Source: Cloacibacterium normanense | GTDB lineage: Bacteria > Bacteroidota > Bacteroidia > Flavobacteriales > Weeksellaceae | Direction of reading: 5' to 3' | Assembly: GCF_002943105.1 (NCBI RefSeq) | Contig: NZ_PTPZ01000002.1 | Location: forward strand, 62,001-126,000 | DNA: 64,000 bases | Notes under the pieces: generated by a model | Databases searched by the model: none | What the model was told of the DNA's origin: nothing | The model's input: only the letters and a program-made list of their open reading frames with translations | Shown: positions 27,283 through 36,824 of the stretch, one piece after another | Layout of the letters: the number at the start of each line of letters is the position of its first letter | Numbering within the stretch: the first letter of the stretch is position 1 | Made by a program: the position numbers and the translations under genes

Positions 27283-29406
27283 TTATCCCAAAAACTTCTC
27301 CAAAATCTCCACCGCAGATTTCGGCAAGTTCGTTCCAGGTCCGAAGATAAAATCAGCCCCATTTGCATACAAGAAATCGTAATCTTGTTGTGGAATTACG
27401 CCACCTACTACAATCGTAATATCATCTGCACCTAGTTTTTTTAGTTCGTCTACCACTTGCGGAACCAATGTTTTATGGCCTGCCGCTAAAGAAGAAACGC
27501 CCAAAATATGAATATCATTTTCTACGGCTTGTTTCGCCACTTCTTCTGGCGTTTGGAAAAGCGGAGCCACATCTACATCAAATCCCATATCAGCAAAGGC
27601 AGTTGCTACTACTTTTGCACCACGATCATGACCGTCTTGTCCCATTTTAGCAACCATAATTCTCGGTCTACGACCTTCTTGGTCCTCAAATTTTTGAGTA
27701 AGCGCCACCGCTTTTTCAAAATATTCATTTTTATTAGCATTCATAGCATATACACCTGAAATGGTTTTGATATTGGCTTTATATCTTCCGAAATTACTTT
27801 CTAAAGCATCTGAAATTTCACCAAGAGTTACTCTTCTTCTCGCAGCTTCTATACTTAACGCCAAAAGATTTTTGTCTCTATTTTTAGCAGCTTCACGAAT
27901 TTCTGTTAAAATTTCTTCTACTTTTTCTGCGTTTCGTTCTGCTTTTATTTTTTCTAATCTTTCGATTTGTTTTCTTCGAACTTCCGTATTGTCAATGTCT
28001 AGAATTTCAAATTCTGGCTGCTTTTGATTGGTTTTAAAAGAATTTACACCAATGATAAATTCTTCACCACTATCAATTTTCGCTTGTTTTCTTGCAGCCG
28101 CTTCTTCTATTCTCATCTTCGGAATTCCTGCTTCTATCGCCTTCGTCATTCCGCCTTCTTGTTCTACTTCGTCTATATATTTCTGAGCTTCTTCAATCAT
28201 TTGTTGAGTCAATGCTTCTACCAAATGACTTCCACCCATCGGATCGACAACATCACAAATCCCAGATTCTTGCTGAAGAATAATTTGAGTATTTCTTGCA
28301 ATTTTAGCAGAATAATCTGTTGGCAAAGCTATCGCTTCATCTAAAGCATTCGTGTGAAGAGATTGTGTTCCTCCTAAAGCGGAAGAAAGCGCTTCAATAG
28401 CTGTTCTGGTGATATTATTGAACGGTTCTTGTTCGGTTAAACTCCATCCAGAAGTTTGCGAGTGTGTTCTTAGTGCTAAAGATTTTTGATTTTGAGGATT
28501 AAATTGTGTCAAAAGATTTGCCCAAATATAACGAGCAGCTCTCATTTTGGCAATTTCCATAAAATGATTCATTCCGATTGCCCAGAAAAAAGATAATCTT
28601 GGCGCGAAATCATCCACATTCATTCCTGCTTTTATCCCCGTTCTCACATATTCTAAGCCATCGGCAAGTGTATAAGCCATTTCCAAAACTGGGGTTGCTC
28701 CTGCTTCTTGCATGTGATAACCTGAGATAGAAATAGAATTAAATTTCGGGATATTTTGAGAAGTATATTCAAAAATATCAGCAATAATTTTCATAGAAGG
28801 TTCTGGTGGATAGATGTAAGTATTTCTCACCATAAATTCCTTCAAAATATCATTTTGGATAGTTCCCGAAAGTTGTTCCTGAGAAACACCTTGTTCTTCT
28901 GCAGCAACAATATAAAATGCCAAAATCGGTAAAACTGCACCATTCATGGTCATGGAAACCGAAATTTGATCCAATGGAATTTCATTGAACAAAATCTTCA
29001 TATCTTCCACAGAATCGATGGCAACTCCTGCTTTTCCTACATCTCCTACTACTCTAGGATGGTCAGAATCATAACCTCTGTGCGTTGCCAAATCGAAGGC
29101 TACAGAAAGTCCTTTTTGTCCTGCAGCAAGGTTTCTTCTGTAAAAAGCATTGGATTCTTCTGCGGTAGAAAAACCTGCGTACTGACGAATCGTCCAAGGT
29201 TTCTGAACGTACATTGTAGAATAAGGTCCTCTCAAATAAGGAGCAATTCCTGCGCTGTAACCTTTTGATTTTAAAACTTCTGAATCTTCAGATGTGTAAG
29301 AAGATTTTAATTGAAGTCCATCTTTTTCAAAAGAATAGTTTTCTGTATTAGAAGTAAATCCAAAATTTTTAAAATCGGGATTTACGTTTTGAATTTTCGT
29401 TCTCAT
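27283..29406 (-). CDS. scpA: Methylmalonyl-CoA mutase, large (catalytic) subunit
   Basis: A 707-residue cobalamin enzyme that isomerises methylmalonyl-CoA and succinyl-CoA (propionate metabolism). It has the family stretch [20 protein letters not shown] near residue 60, the TIM-barrel catalytic region with [19 protein letters not shown], and a C-terminal B12 domain with the base-off motif DGHDRGAKV (Asp591, His593) then [12 protein letters not shown]. No small subunit gene is adjacent, so it may work as a homodimer or with a partner elsewhere. MeaB is encoded just downstream. Confidence 0.96.
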   Translation of the reverse strand: MRTKIQNVNPDFKNFGFTSNTENYSFEKDGLQLKSSYTSEDSEVLKSKGYSAGIAPYLRGPYSTMYVQKPWTIRQYAGFSTAEESNAFYRRNLAAGQKGLSVAFDLATHRGYDSDHPRVVGDVGKAGVAIDSVEDMKILFNEIPLDQISVSMTMNGAVLPILAFYIVAAEEQGVSQEQLSGTIQNDILKEFMVRNTYIYPPEPSMKIIADIFEYTSQNIPKFNSISISGYHMQEAGATPVLEMAYTLADGLEYVRTGIKAGMNVDDFAPRLSFFWAIGMNHFMEIAKMRAARYIWANLLTQFNPQNQKSLALRTHSQTSGWSLTEQEPFNNITRTAIEALSSALGGTQSLHTNALDEAIALPTDYSAKIARNTQIILQQESGICDVVDPMGGSHLVEALTQQMIEEAQKYIDEVEQEGGMTKAIEAGIPKMRIEEAAARKQAKIDSGEEFIIGVNSFKTNQKQPEFEILDIDNTEVRRKQIERLEKIKAERNAEKVEEILTEIREAAKNRDKNLLALSIEAARRRVTLGEISDALESNFGRYKANIKTISGVYAMNANKNEYFEKAVALTQKFEDQEGRRPRIMVAKMGQDGHDRGAKVVATAFADMGFDVDVAPLFQTPEEVAKQAVENDIHILGVSSLAAGHKTLVPQVVDELKKLGADDITIVVGGVIPQQDYDFLYANGADFIFGPGTNLPKSAVEILEKFLG

Positions 29407-29513
29407 TTCATGAAATTTCGATGAGTAAATTTACGATATTTTTAATTTTAAAAAAAAGTGAAATTTTAGGCGATTTGGGCTCCTTGATAGCAAAAAATGT
29501 AAAATTTAATTTT

Positions 29514-29528
29514 TGATAAACATATCAA
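29514..29528. promoter_or_regulatory. Palindrome resembling an Fnr/Crp-family site
   Basis: TTGATAACATATCAA is a perfect hyphenated palindrome. An FNR box is TTGAT-N4-ATCAA; here the spacer is five, so it is not a canonical match. It lies between an aerobic-type gene (scpA) and an anaerobic gene (pflB). Confidence 0.4.
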
Positions 29529-29705
29529 TGTATTTTTATTGAATTTTTATTAATTTTATTTAAAACTGACAATTATTTTCATTTTAATTAAATTTATTAA
29601 CTTCTAATCAAAATAATTCGCTAACATTACTTATTTGGTCTATCAAAGTGCTATTTTTCTATTCAAAAAATCAAATGAAACCCTAATTTATATCATAATT
29701 AATCG

Positions 29706-29737
29706 TTGTTCTAGGGCAAAATATCTTCCTAACTTTG
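29706..29737 (+). promoter_or_regulatory. Promoter of pflB
   Basis: TTG at 29706-29708 and TAACTTTG at 29730-29737 with 21 bases between, matching the Bacteroidota -33/-7 pattern. The implied leader to the ATG at 29824 is about 80 bases. Confidence 0.65.
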
Positions 29738-29823
29738 CTTCGCTTTTTTAACCTATTGATGACTAAAATTTCAAGGAAAATAAGCCCAAAATTACAATTA
29801 GAAACAAACAAAAAATTAACATT

Positions 29824-32049
29824 ATGGAAGCAACTATTGGTTTTAAACCCGGAGTTTGGCAAAAGGAAATTAACGTAAGTGATTTTATTAGAAACAATTA
29901 CACAGAATATACTGGAGACGAAAGCTTCTTAACTCCTGCTACTGAAGCAACCAATCAACTTTGGGCAGAACTATCTGAAATGTTCAAAGCAGAGAGAGAA
30001 AAAGGAATTTATGATGCTGAAACTAAGAAACCATCTCAGATTGATGCTTATGGAGCTGGTTATATCAATAAAAATTTAGAAAAAATCGTAGGAATTCAAA
30101 CAGATAAGCCTCTAAAAAGAGCTATTTTCCCAAATGGCGGAATTAGAATGGTGGAAGATGGCTTAAAAGCTTACGGTTATGAATTAGACGAAGCAACTAA
30201 AGAAATTTATACAAAATATAGAGTTACTCATAACGAAGGTGTTTTCTCTGCTTACAATTCACCTATTAGAAAAGCTAGAAATTCTGGAATCGTAACTGGT
30301 TTACCAGATGCATACGGAAGAGGTAGAATTATTGGTGACTACAGAAGAGTTCCTTTATATGGTGTGGACTTCTTAATTAAAGACCGTCAAGACTATTTCG
30401 AAAATATGGATTGTGATGGTATGAACGAAGAAATCGTAAGACTTCGTGAAGAAATCACTATGCAAATTAATGCGTTAAAAGCACTTAAAAAAATGGCAGA
30501 ATCTTATGGTTTTGACATTTCTAAACCTGCAACCAATGCTAAAGAAGCTATTCAATGGTTATATTTCGCATATTTAGCAGCTACTAAAGACCAAAACGGT
30601 GCTGCAATGTCTATTGGTAGAGTTTCTACTTTCTTAGATATTTATATTGAAAGAGATATTAAAAGAGGCGTTCTTACAGAAATTGAAGCTCAGGAATTGA
30701 TTGACCATTTCGTAATGAAATTAAGAATCATCAGATTCTTGAGAACTCCAGAATACGATTCACTTTTCTCTGGCGATCCAGTTTGGGTGACAGAATCAAT
30801 TGGTGGTTTAAATAAAGACGGCGGTTCTTATGTAACCAAAAACTCTTTCAGATTATTACACACTTTATACAATTTAGGTGCATCTCCAGAACCAAACTTA
30901 ACTGTTCTTTGGAGCGAAAAATTACCAGAAAACTGGAAAAAATATTGCGCTAAAGTTTCTATCGACACTTCATCTCTTCAATACGAAAATGATGATTTAA
31001 TGAGAGATTGCTTTAATGATGATTACGGAATTGCTTGTTGCGTTTCTCCGATGACTTTAGGAAAACAAATGCAATATTTCGGAGCAAGAGCTAATTTACC
31101 TAAAGCTTTATTATATGCCATTAATGGTGGTATTGATGAATTAACTAAAGTTCAAGTAACTCCAGAAATGCCAAAAGTAGAAGGCGAATATCTTGATTTC
31201 GATGATGTTTGGAATAAGTTTGATAAAATGATGGATTGGTTAGCAGAAACTTACATCCAAGCATTGAACATTATTCACTACATGCACGATAAATATTCTT
31301 ACGAAGCTTATGAAATGGCACTTCACGATGTAAATGTTATCAGAACTCAAGCTTGTGGAATTGCAGGAATCTCTATCGTTGCCGATTCATTTGCAGCGAT
31401 GAAATACGGAAAAGTAAGAGTAATAAGAGACGAAAACGGAATCGCAGTAGACTATGTAGTAGAAAAACCTTACGTTCCTTACGGAAATAACGATGATAAT
31501 ACTGATAAAATCGCAGCAGAAATTGTAGAAATTTTCATGAACAAAGTAAGAAAACAAAAAACTTACAGAAATGCAATTCCTACTCAATCTGTTCTTACCA
31601 TCACTTCAAACGTAGTTTACGGTAAAAAAACAGGAAATACACCAGACGGAAGAAGAGAAGGTGAACCTTACGGACCTGGAGCAAATCCTATGCACGGAAG
31701 AGACACAAAAGGTGCAGTAGCTTCACTCGCTTCTGTTGCTAAATTACCTTTCGAACACGCTCAAGATGGTATTTCTTACACTTTTGCGATTACGCCTGAA
31801 ACTTTAGGAAAAACTTTAGACGAAAAACAAGGAAATTTAGTTGGACTTTTAGACGGATATTTCAACCAAAAAGGTCACCACTTAAATGTAAATGTTTTCA
31901 ACCGTTCATTGTTAGAAGATGCAATGCAGCACCCAGAAAAATATCCTCAATTAACCATTAGAGTTTCTGGTTACGCAGTGAATTTCATCAAGTTGACTAA
32001 AGAACAGCAATTAGATGTCATCAACAGAACCATCACAGAATGTTTCTAA
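29824..32049 (+). CDS. pflB: Formate C-acetyltransferase (pyruvate formate-lyase)
   Basis: A 741-residue glycyl-radical enzyme that cleaves pyruvate with CoA to acetyl-CoA and formate without oxygen. The active-site pair is Cys405-Cys406 in [10 protein letters not shown], and the radical glycine is Gly716 in [10 protein letters not shown] near the end. The [19 protein letters not shown] stretch is also diagnostic. Its activase follows at 32275. An oxygen-sensitive enzyme like this implies growth without oxygen at least part of the time. Confidence 0.97.
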   Translation: MEATIGFKPGVWQKEINVSDFIRNNYTEYTGDESFLTPATEATNQLWAELSEMFKAEREKGIYDAETKKPSQIDAYGAGYINKNLEKIVGIQTDKPLKRAIFPNGGIRMVEDGLKAYGYELDEATKEIYTKYRVTHNEGVFSAYNSPIRKARNSGIVTGLPDAYGRGRIIGDYRRVPLYGVDFLIKDRQDYFENMDCDGMNEEIVRLREEITMQINALKALKKMAESYGFDISKPATNAKEAIQWLYFAYLAATKDQNGAAMSIGRVSTFLDIYIERDIKRGVLTEIEAQELIDHFVMKLRIIRFLRTPEYDSLFSGDPVWVTESIGGLNKDGGSYVTKNSFRLLHTLYNLGASPEPNLTVLWSEKLPENWKKYCAKVSIDTSSLQYENDDLMRDCFNDDYGIACCVSPMTLGKQMQYFGARANLPKALLYAINGGIDELTKVQVTPEMPKVEGEYLDFDDVWNKFDKMMDWLAETYIQALNIIHYMHDKYSYEAYEMALHDVNVIRTQACGIAGISIVADSFAAMKYGKVRVIRDENGIAVDYVVEKPYVPYGNNDDNTDKIAAEIVEIFMNKVRKQKTYRNAIPTQSVLTITSNVVYGKKTGNTPDGRREGEPYGPGANPMHGRDTKGAVASLASVAKLPFEHAQDGISYTFAITPETLGKTLDEKQGNLVGLLDGYFNQKGHHLNVNVFNRSLLEDAMQHPEKYPQLTIRVSGYAVNFIKLTKEQQLDVINRTITECF

Positions 32050-32078
32050 TTTATATATAACATCAATTATCTTGAAGA

Positions 32079-32107
32079 AGAGTTAAGAAATTTCTTAACT
32101 CTTTTTT
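32079..32107 (+). terminator. Terminator after pflB
   Basis: Perfect palindrome AGAGTTAAGAAA / TTTCTTAACTCT followed by TTTTT, 30 bases past the pflB stop. With a separate promoter box before pflA, this suggests pflB and pflA can be transcribed independently. Confidence 0.75.
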
Positions 32108-32119
32108 TAAGAATATGAA

Positions 32120-32198
32120 TTTCATCAAAATTAATTTCGCCGTCCCTAAAAGGTGTAATTTTGATGAAAATTTTTAGAATTTTAACTCCCTTTTAGGG
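32120..32198 (+). repeat. Two interleaved inverted repeats between pflB and pflA
   Basis: Arm A TTTCATCAAAATTA (32120-32133) pairs with 32156-32169. Arm B CCCTAAAAGG (32144-32153) is repeated inverted as CCTTTTAGGG at 32189-32198. The order A-B-A'-B' is interleaved, so the RNA could form either of two hairpins or a pseudoknot. Confidence 0.55.
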
Positions 32199-32263
32199 TT
32201 GGGTAAAAGAAAAATTATAAAAATTTATTATTAAAAAAGCTTTAAACACCCTTTAAGAATATT

Positions 32264-32271
32264 TATCTTTG
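32264..32271 (+). promoter_or_regulatory. -7 box of pflA, very close to the start codon
   Basis: TATCTTTG matches TAnnTTTG exactly and ends three bases before the ATG at 32275, so the transcript would have almost no leader. No TTG is seen at the -33 position, so activation by another factor is possible. Confidence 0.5.
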
Positions 32272-32274
32272 AAC

Positions 32275-33012
32275 ATGTCAAATCACGGATTTATCCATTC
32301 ATACGAAACTTTCGGCACCAAAGACGGCCCAGGAATTAGATTTGTTTATTTTCTGCAAGGTTGTCATTTGCGTTGCATCTATTGTCATAACGCTGATACT
32401 TGGAACAAAGGCGAAAAAACCAAAATGTCCGTAGATGAAGCCTTCCATGAAATCGAAAAAGTAAAAGGTTTTATAAAATCTGGTGGCGTTACCGTTTCTG
32501 GTGGCGAACCTTTGATGCAAGCCAACTTTGTTCTGGAATTATTCAAAAAATGTAAAGAAAACGGAATTCACACTTGTGTAGATACCAATGGTTATTTGTT
32601 TAACGACGACATTAAAAACGTACTAGAAATTACAGATTTGGTGCTTCTGGACATTAAACACATAGACCCAGAAAAATATCTAAAATTAACGGAAGTAGAA
32701 CTAGAACCTACGCTTCAGTTTATGCAATATTTGTCTGAAATCAATAAACCAACTTGGCTAAGATACGTTTTGGTTCCTGATTATACAGACGATGCCGAAG
32801 ATTTAGAAAATTGGGCGAAATATGTTTCTCAGTTCAAAAATGTAGAACGGGTAGATATTTTACCATTTCACCAAATGGGCGCACACAAATGGAAAGAAAT
32901 TGGCAGAGCCTATCCTCTAGAAAATTGCAGACCAGCTGATATGGAAGACGTAAAAAAAGCAGTGGAGATTTTTAGGAAATATGATTTGCCTTTACCAGAT
33001 AATCAAAAATAA
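32275..33012 (+). CDS. pflA: Pyruvate formate-lyase-activating enzyme
   Basis: A 245-residue radical-SAM protein that puts the glycyl radical on PflB. The 4Fe-4S motif is GCHLRCIYCHNADTW (Cys30, Cys34, Cys37; CX3CX2C), followed by GGVTVSGGEPLMQANF and LDIKHIDPEKY. The ATG at 32275 is preferred; a TTG two codons earlier overlaps the -7 box. It lies 225 bases past pflB on the same strand, with a terminator and repeats between. Confidence 0.95.
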   Translation: MSNHGFIHSYETFGTKDGPGIRFVYFLQGCHLRCIYCHNADTWNKGEKTKMSVDEAFHEIEKVKGFIKSGGVTVSGGEPLMQANFVLELFKKCKENGIHTCVDTNGYLFNDDIKNVLEITDLVLLDIKHIDPEKYLKLTEVELEPTLQFMQYLSEINKPTWLRYVLVPDYTDDAEDLENWAKYVSQFKNVERVDILPFHQMGAHKWKEIGRAYPLENCRPADMEDVKKAVEIFRKYDLPLPDNQK

Positions 33013-33038
33013 AAGTCGAGAGAATCTCTCGACTTTTT
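33011..33038. terminator. Bidirectional terminator between pflA and prfA
   Basis: AAAAGTCGAGAG-AAT-CTCTCGACTTTT, twelve-pair stem with A and T flanks, serving the convergent ends of pflA and prfA. Confidence 0.85.
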
Positions 33039-33071
33039 TGTTATTTATTCTATAAATTAGGTTTATAAAGG

Positions 33072-34154
33072 TTAAATTTCCTCTTGACCTTTCATTTTCT
33101 CTGCATTTTCAGCCATAATCACAGCATCCATCATTTCTTGGATATCGCCATTCATATAAGCATCTAGATTGTAGATAGATTTATTAATTCTGTGGTCAGT
33201 AACTCTACCTTGAGGATAATTGTAGGTTTTAATTTTTGCAGAACGGTCACCCGTAGAAACCATTGTCTTACGTTGTGCCGCAATATCGCCAACAACTTCC
33301 TGTAATTTAATATCATACAATTTTGCACGAAGCATTTCCATCGCTAACTCTCTGTTAGCCAACTGAGAACGCGCTTGCTGACAAACCACTACAATTCCTG
33401 AAGGTTTGTGTGTTAACTGCACTTTTGTTTCTACTTTGTTTACGTTTTGTCCACCAGCTCCACCAGAACGTGAGGTTTGCATCTCGATATCTGCAGGATT
33501 TATTTCCGCATCTACTTCTTCCGCTTCTGGTAAAACTGCAATCGTAATCGCCGAAGTGTGTACTCTACCTTGAGATTCTGTCTCTGGAACTCTCTGAACA
33601 CGGTGAACTCCAGATTCAAATTTCATAATTCCGTAAACGCCTTCTCCTTCTACTTTCATCACCAGTTCTTTGTAACCTTTAGATGCTTCAGAAGAATCGG
33701 TAACTTCGTGTCTCCAACCTTTGGTTTTGAAATACATGGTGTACATTCTGTACATATCTTCCACGAAAATCGCAGCTTCGTCACCACCAGTTCCAGCACG
33801 CATTTCTAGGATAATGTTTTTATCATCTGCAGGATCTTTCGGAATTAAAAGAACTTTTAATTCTTCTTCCAAACCTGGAATTTTTTCTAAGGCTTCGTTT
33901 TTTTCGATTTTTGCTAATTCTACAAAATCTTTATCAGAACCATCTGCAATGATTTCGTCTGATTCTTCAATCGTGTTAAGCGCTTGCATATACTCATCAA
34001 AAACTTTCACGATTTTTCCTAAATCGCTGTATTCTTTGTTGAGTTGACCATATCTTTTTTGGTCAGTAATCACATCTGGTTGTATAATTAAATCAGCAAC
34101 CTCGTTATAACGTTGCTTAATTGCTTGAAGTTTTGGAATTAAACTTTTTGACAT
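33072..34154 (-). CDS. prfA: Peptide chain release factor 1
   Basis: A 360-residue protein that reads UAA and UAG stop codons and releases the peptide. Its codon-recognition tripeptide is of the PxT type (Pro190-Glu-Thr192 in [11 protein letters not shown]), which marks RF1 instead of RF2, and the catalytic GGQ is at 234-236 ([11 protein letters not shown]). Length matches the family. The gene is monocistronic, with repeat-rich intergenic DNA upstream. Confidence 0.97.
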   Translation of the reverse strand: MSKSLIPKLQAIKQRYNEVADLIIQPDVITDQKRYGQLNKEYSDLGKIVKVFDEYMQALNTIEESDEIIADGSDKDFVELAKIEKNEALEKIPGLEEELKVLLIPKDPADDKNIILEMRAGTGGDEAAIFVEDMYRMYTMYFKTKGWRHEVTDSSEASKGYKELVMKVEGEGVYGIMKFESGVHRVQRVPETESQGRVHTSAITIAVLPEAEEVDAEINPADIEMQTSRSGGAGGQNVNKVETKVQLTHKPSGIVVVCQQARSQLANRELAMEMLRAKLYDIKLQEVVGDIAAQRKTMVSTGDRSAKIKTYNYPQGRVTDHRINKSIYNLDAYMNGDIQEMMDAVIMAENAEKMKGQEEI

Positions 34155-34190
34155 AGTCTAAAATTATTTGGGTGCAAAGATAAGGAATTT

Positions 34191-34222
34191 AAAGAGCCAA
34201 GACAAAAGTAAAAAGAATCAAG
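34191..34222 (+). repeat. Purine-rich dispersed repeat, copy 1
   Basis: AAAGAGCCAAG followed by a four-base insert and AAGTAAAAAGAATCAAG; the same units without the insert occur at 46885-46909, where they form the 3' end of tcdA. Confidence 0.5.
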
Positions 34223-34373
34223 TGGAAGAACCTGTAATAAAATGAAAAACATATTAAGAAAATGGAAGCTGAAAGTCTGATAATTCTTCGATTTTAATTG
34301 TTCTAAAGAATAACTGAAAGTGAAAATTAGAACCGATTGATTTCTTCGAACCACTTCGTTTGGTTTGCAGCTA

Positions 34374-34425
34374 AAATCCTTTTTTGTCACATTGAGCGGA
34401 GTCGAAATGTGAACAAAAAAGATTG
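34374..34425 (+). repeat. Hairpin repeat in a 'filled' site
   Basis: Left flank AAATCCTTTTTTGT (34374-34387) and right flank AAAAAAGATTG (34415-34425) enclose a hairpin: stem CACATT / AATGTG around the loop GAGCGGAGTCGA (34388-34411). The same flanks occur almost joined at 37615-37640. Confidence 0.55.
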
Positions 34426-34489
34426 CAGCGGAAATCGGGACTGAAGTTTCAAAAAAATTCAAATTTTCCTGCTCTTAAAGAAACACCCC

Positions 34490-34510
34490 GTCAAATCAAA
34501 GATTTGACGC
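34490..34510. repeat. Hairpin repeat CGTCAAATC-AAA-GATTTGACG
   Basis: A nine-pair stem with a three-base loop, framed by ACACCC on the left and CCCCTCT on the right. I recall similar elements in many Chryseobacterium-group genomes. It is not followed by a T run, so it is unlikely to be a terminator. Confidence 0.5.
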
Positions 34511-34533
34511 CCCTCTAAAAGAAGGGAATAAAA

Positions 34534-34563
34534 AAAATCTGCTCAGAAAACTGAACAGATTTT
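34534..34563 (-). terminator. Probable terminator of the 90-residue protein gene
   Basis: AAAATCTG-C-TCAG ... CTGA-A-CAGATTTT with an AAAA loop and one mismatch, then T-rich on the minus strand, about 70 bases past the stop at 34631. Confidence 0.6.
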
Positions 34564-34630
34564 AAATATATTTTGTTTTGCTTTGATATTACTTTTCTCA
34601 AATTCAGGGAGAAAAGCAATGTCACCTCAA

Positions 34631-34903
34631 TTAATGATGACCAGCGTGTAAATAAGGCCCGTCTCCTTTTGGTTGGTTGTAGATAACTTCTACACCTTCT
34701 TGCTCTAGAAGCGTTTTTCTTCTGATGTCTTCTGGGTTAAATTTCTTAGTTTTTCCGAAATATTCAGCTAAACCTTCAGTTAACCACATTGGAATCACTA
34801 CTCCAAAGAACATGAAAATACACCAAAATCCTATGAGGAACATTACGATAAAATAAACGGTCCAAAGGAACTGATAAACTGGCCAAAATCCTGCTAAAAA
34901 CAT
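34631..34903 (-). CDS. Small membrane protein with two helices, unknown
   Basis: A 90-residue protein with two membrane helices in the first 45 residues (FLAGFWPVYQFLWTVYFIV and FLIGFWCIFMFFGVVIPMW), then a basic soluble tail with FGKTKKFNPEDIRRKTLLEQ and an end rich in His (YLHAGHH). The His-rich end could bind metal, but this is speculation. The ATG at 34903 is preferred to a TTG at 34924, which overlaps the promoter box. No family recognised. Confidence 0.65.
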   Translation of the reverse strand: MFLAGFWPVYQFLWTVYFIVMFLIGFWCIFMFFGVVIPMWLTEGLAEYFGKTKKFNPEDIRRKTLLEQEGVEVIYNQPKGDGPYLHAGHH

Positions 34904-34921
34904 AATTTCTATTATTTTAGG

Positions 34922-34950
34922 CAAAAATATAACATTTTTTTAATCGACAA
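34922..34950 (-). promoter_or_regulatory. Promoter of the 90-residue protein gene
   Basis: On the minus strand, TTG (34950-34948), 18 bases, then TATTTTTG (34929-34922), matching -33/-7. The start codon lies 18 bases beyond the box. Confidence 0.6.
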
Positions 34951-35014
34951 AAGTTTTTTTATTGAATTTTGTCGCATACTGTTAAATCTCCACCGAATAT
35001 TTACATTTTCTTCA

Positions 35015-36622
35015 TTAATGAGCCAAAGCTGCAAAGAAATCATTACCCTTATCATCTGTAATGATAAACGCAGGGAAATCTTTCACTTCAATTTTTCTTA
35101 CCGCTTCCATTCCTAATTCTGGGAAATCTACTACTTCCACAGAAAGAATATTTTCTTTCGCTAAAATTGCAGCAGGACCACCAATAGAACCTAAATAGAA
35201 ACCGCCGTATTTAGCACAAGCATTGGTTACATCTTTGCTTCTGTTGCCTTTAGCGAGCATAATCATGCTTCCACCATTTTTCTGGAATTCGTCTACATAA
35301 ACATCCATTCTTCCCGCAGTTGTAGGCCCGAAACTTCCACTTGGCATTCCTTCTGGAGTTTTAGCAGGACCTGCGTAATAAATTGGGTGATTTTTAAAAT
35401 ATTCTGGCATTGGTTTTCCAGCATCTAATAATTCTTTGATTTTTGCGTGAGCAATATCTCTTGCAACAATCAGAGTTCCGTTCAGTTTTAAACGAGTTTT
35501 GATTGGATATTTAGACAATTCCGCCAAAATTTCTGGCATTGGCTTGTTCAAATCTATTTCCACAGCTGGTTCTAAATGAGGAGCTGTTTCTGGTAAATAT
35601 TGCGCTGGATTGGTTTCTAATTGTTCTAAGAAAATTCCGTCTTTGGTAATTTTACCTTTGATATTTCTGTCTGCAGAACAAGAAACACCCATTCCAACTG
35701 GGCAAGAAGCGGCGTGTCTTGGTAATCTGATTACTCTAACATCGTGGGTTAAGTATTTTCCTCCAAATTGCGCTCCAATTGCAGATTCCTGACAAATTTC
35801 TTGCACTCTTTTTTCCCATTCTAAATCTCTGAACGCTTGACCAGCCATATTTCCTTCTGTAGGAAGGTTGTCATAATATTTCGCAGAAGCTTTTTTCACC
35901 GCTGCTAAATTGGCTTCGGCAGAAGTTCCACCAATAACCAAAGCTAAGTGATAAGGTGGACAAGCTGCTGTTCCTAAATCCATAATTTTTTCGCGGATAA
36001 ATTCTTCTAAAGATTTATCGTTCAAAAGAGATTTTGTTTTTTGATACAAGAAAGTTTTATTCGCAGAACCTCCTCCTTTTGTTAAGAATAAAAATTCGTA
36101 ATAATTTCCTTTTTTCGCATAAATATCAATTTGTGCAGGAAGATTAGAACCTGAATTTTTCTCTTCGAACATGCTTAAAGGAACAATCTGAGAATATCTT
36201 AAGTTTCTATTTTTATAGGTATTAAAAATTCCTCGGCTTAAAAATTCTCCGTCATCAACTCCAGTGTAAACATTTTCTCCTTTTTTTGCTACCACAATTG
36301 CAGTTCCTGTATCTTGGCAAGAAGGCAATGCTCCTTCCACGGCAACCGCTGCATTTTGTAATAAATTATACGCCACAAATCTATCATTATCAGTAGCTTC
36401 TGGATCATCTATAATTCTGCGTAAACTTGCCAAATGCTCAGAACGAAGCATAAAAGAAACATCTTCCATTGCTTTTTCTGCCAAAAGTTCTAAACCTTTT
36501 GGGTCAACGGTTAAGATTTCTCTATCACCTAATTGTTCTACTTTTACGTAATCTGAAGTGAGTTTTTTATAAACAGTGTCATCCTTTAGAATTGGATACG
36601 GATCTTGGTAAATAAAGTCCAT
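35015..36622 (-). CDS. Class I fumarate hydratase (4Fe-4S, single polypeptide)
   Basis: A 535-residue cytoplasmic enzyme interconverting fumarate and malate in the TCA cycle. Cluster cysteines are likely those in [20 protein letters not shown] and [23 protein letters not shown] and [15 protein letters not shown] are also family marks. The alpha and beta parts are fused, as in FumA/FumB. Oxygen-sensitive clusters fit the facultative lifestyle suggested by pflB. Preceded by a short tandem repeat that may overlap its promoter. Confidence 0.95.
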   Translation of the reverse strand: MDFIYQDPYPILKDDTVYKKLTSDYVKVEQLGDREILTVDPKGLELLAEKAMEDVSFMLRSEHLASLRRIIDDPEATDNDRFVAYNLLQNAAVAVEGALPSCQDTGTAIVVAKKGENVYTGVDDGEFLSRGIFNTYKNRNLRYSQIVPLSMFEEKNSGSNLPAQIDIYAKKGNYYEFLFLTKGGGSANKTFLYQKTKSLLNDKSLEEFIREKIMDLGTAACPPYHLALVIGGTSAEANLAAVKKASAKYYDNLPTEGNMAGQAFRDLEWEKRVQEICQESAIGAQFGGKYLTHDVRVIRLPRHAASCPVGMGVSCSADRNIKGKITKDGIFLEQLETNPAQYLPETAPHLEPAVEIDLNKPMPEILAELSKYPIKTRLKLNGTLIVARDIAHAKIKELLDAGKPMPEYFKNHPIYYAGPAKTPEGMPSGSFGPTTAGRMDVYVDEFQKNGGSMIMLAKGNRSKDVTNACAKYGGFYLGSIGGPAAILAKENILSVEVVDFPELGMEAVRKIEVKDFPAFIITDDKGNDFFAALAH

Positions 36623-36630
36623 TTTATATT

Positions 36631-36660
36631 TGATTTACGATTTTTGATTTACGATTTTTG
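36631..36660. repeat. Two perfect copies of a 14-base unit upstream of fumarase
   Basis: TGATTTACGATTTT at 36631-36644 and again at 36645-36658, directly upstream of the fumarase start at 36622. Confidence 0.7.
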
Positions 36661-36757
36661 AAGCTAAAAACCTTCTCTTTCATCTTCAAAATTGAAGTGT
36701 AAATTTACGAAATAAATCAAATAAAGGAAAGATAATATTGCGAGTATTAAAACAAAA

Positions 36758-36803
36758 AACCCTTTCTGCGTTCTATGCAAAAGCAAAAAACGCAGAAAGG
36801 GTT
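36758..36803 (-). terminator. Terminator of the ABC exporter genes
   Basis: Fifteen-pair stem AACCCTTTCTGCGTT / AACGCAGAAAGGGTT with a 16-base loop and a T run on the minus strand, 22 bases past the ATPase stop. Confidence 0.85.
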
Positions 36804-36824
36804 GGTTCTTAAAAAAAAGCTAGT

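Larger units (their letters stand above)
29407..29823. other. Divergent intergenic region between scpA and pflB
   Basis: 417 A/T-rich bases with no credible gene. A 15-base palindrome TTGATA-ACA-TATCAA lies at 29514-29528, 108 bases upstream of the scpA start codon. A pflB promoter lies at 29706-29737. No other structure stands out. Confidence 0.6.
34155..34630. other. Gene-free region packed with dispersed repeats
   Basis: 476 bases with no credible gene. It holds four separate repeat-like units: a purine-rich unit at 34191-34222 shared with the end of tcdA, a hairpin unit at 34388-34411 shared with rnpA, flanks of that hairpin shared with 37615-37640, and a second hairpin at 34490-34510. 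A terminator lies at 34534-34563. Confidence 0.65.

Noticed and set aside
27468-28344. Several overlapping plus-strand frames opposite scpA, up to 106 codons
   Set aside because: They are antisense shadows of a strongly conserved enzyme gene and show no protein-like composition or motif.
29514-29528. Canonical FNR box upstream of pflB
   Set aside because: The spacer between TTGAT and ATCAA is five bases instead of four, so it is recorded only as a palindrome.
34139-34462. An open minus-strand frame of 107 codons over the prfA upstream region
   Set aside because: It runs through dispersed repeats, has no family motif, overlaps the prfA start and has repeat-derived residues; I take this DNA as non-coding.
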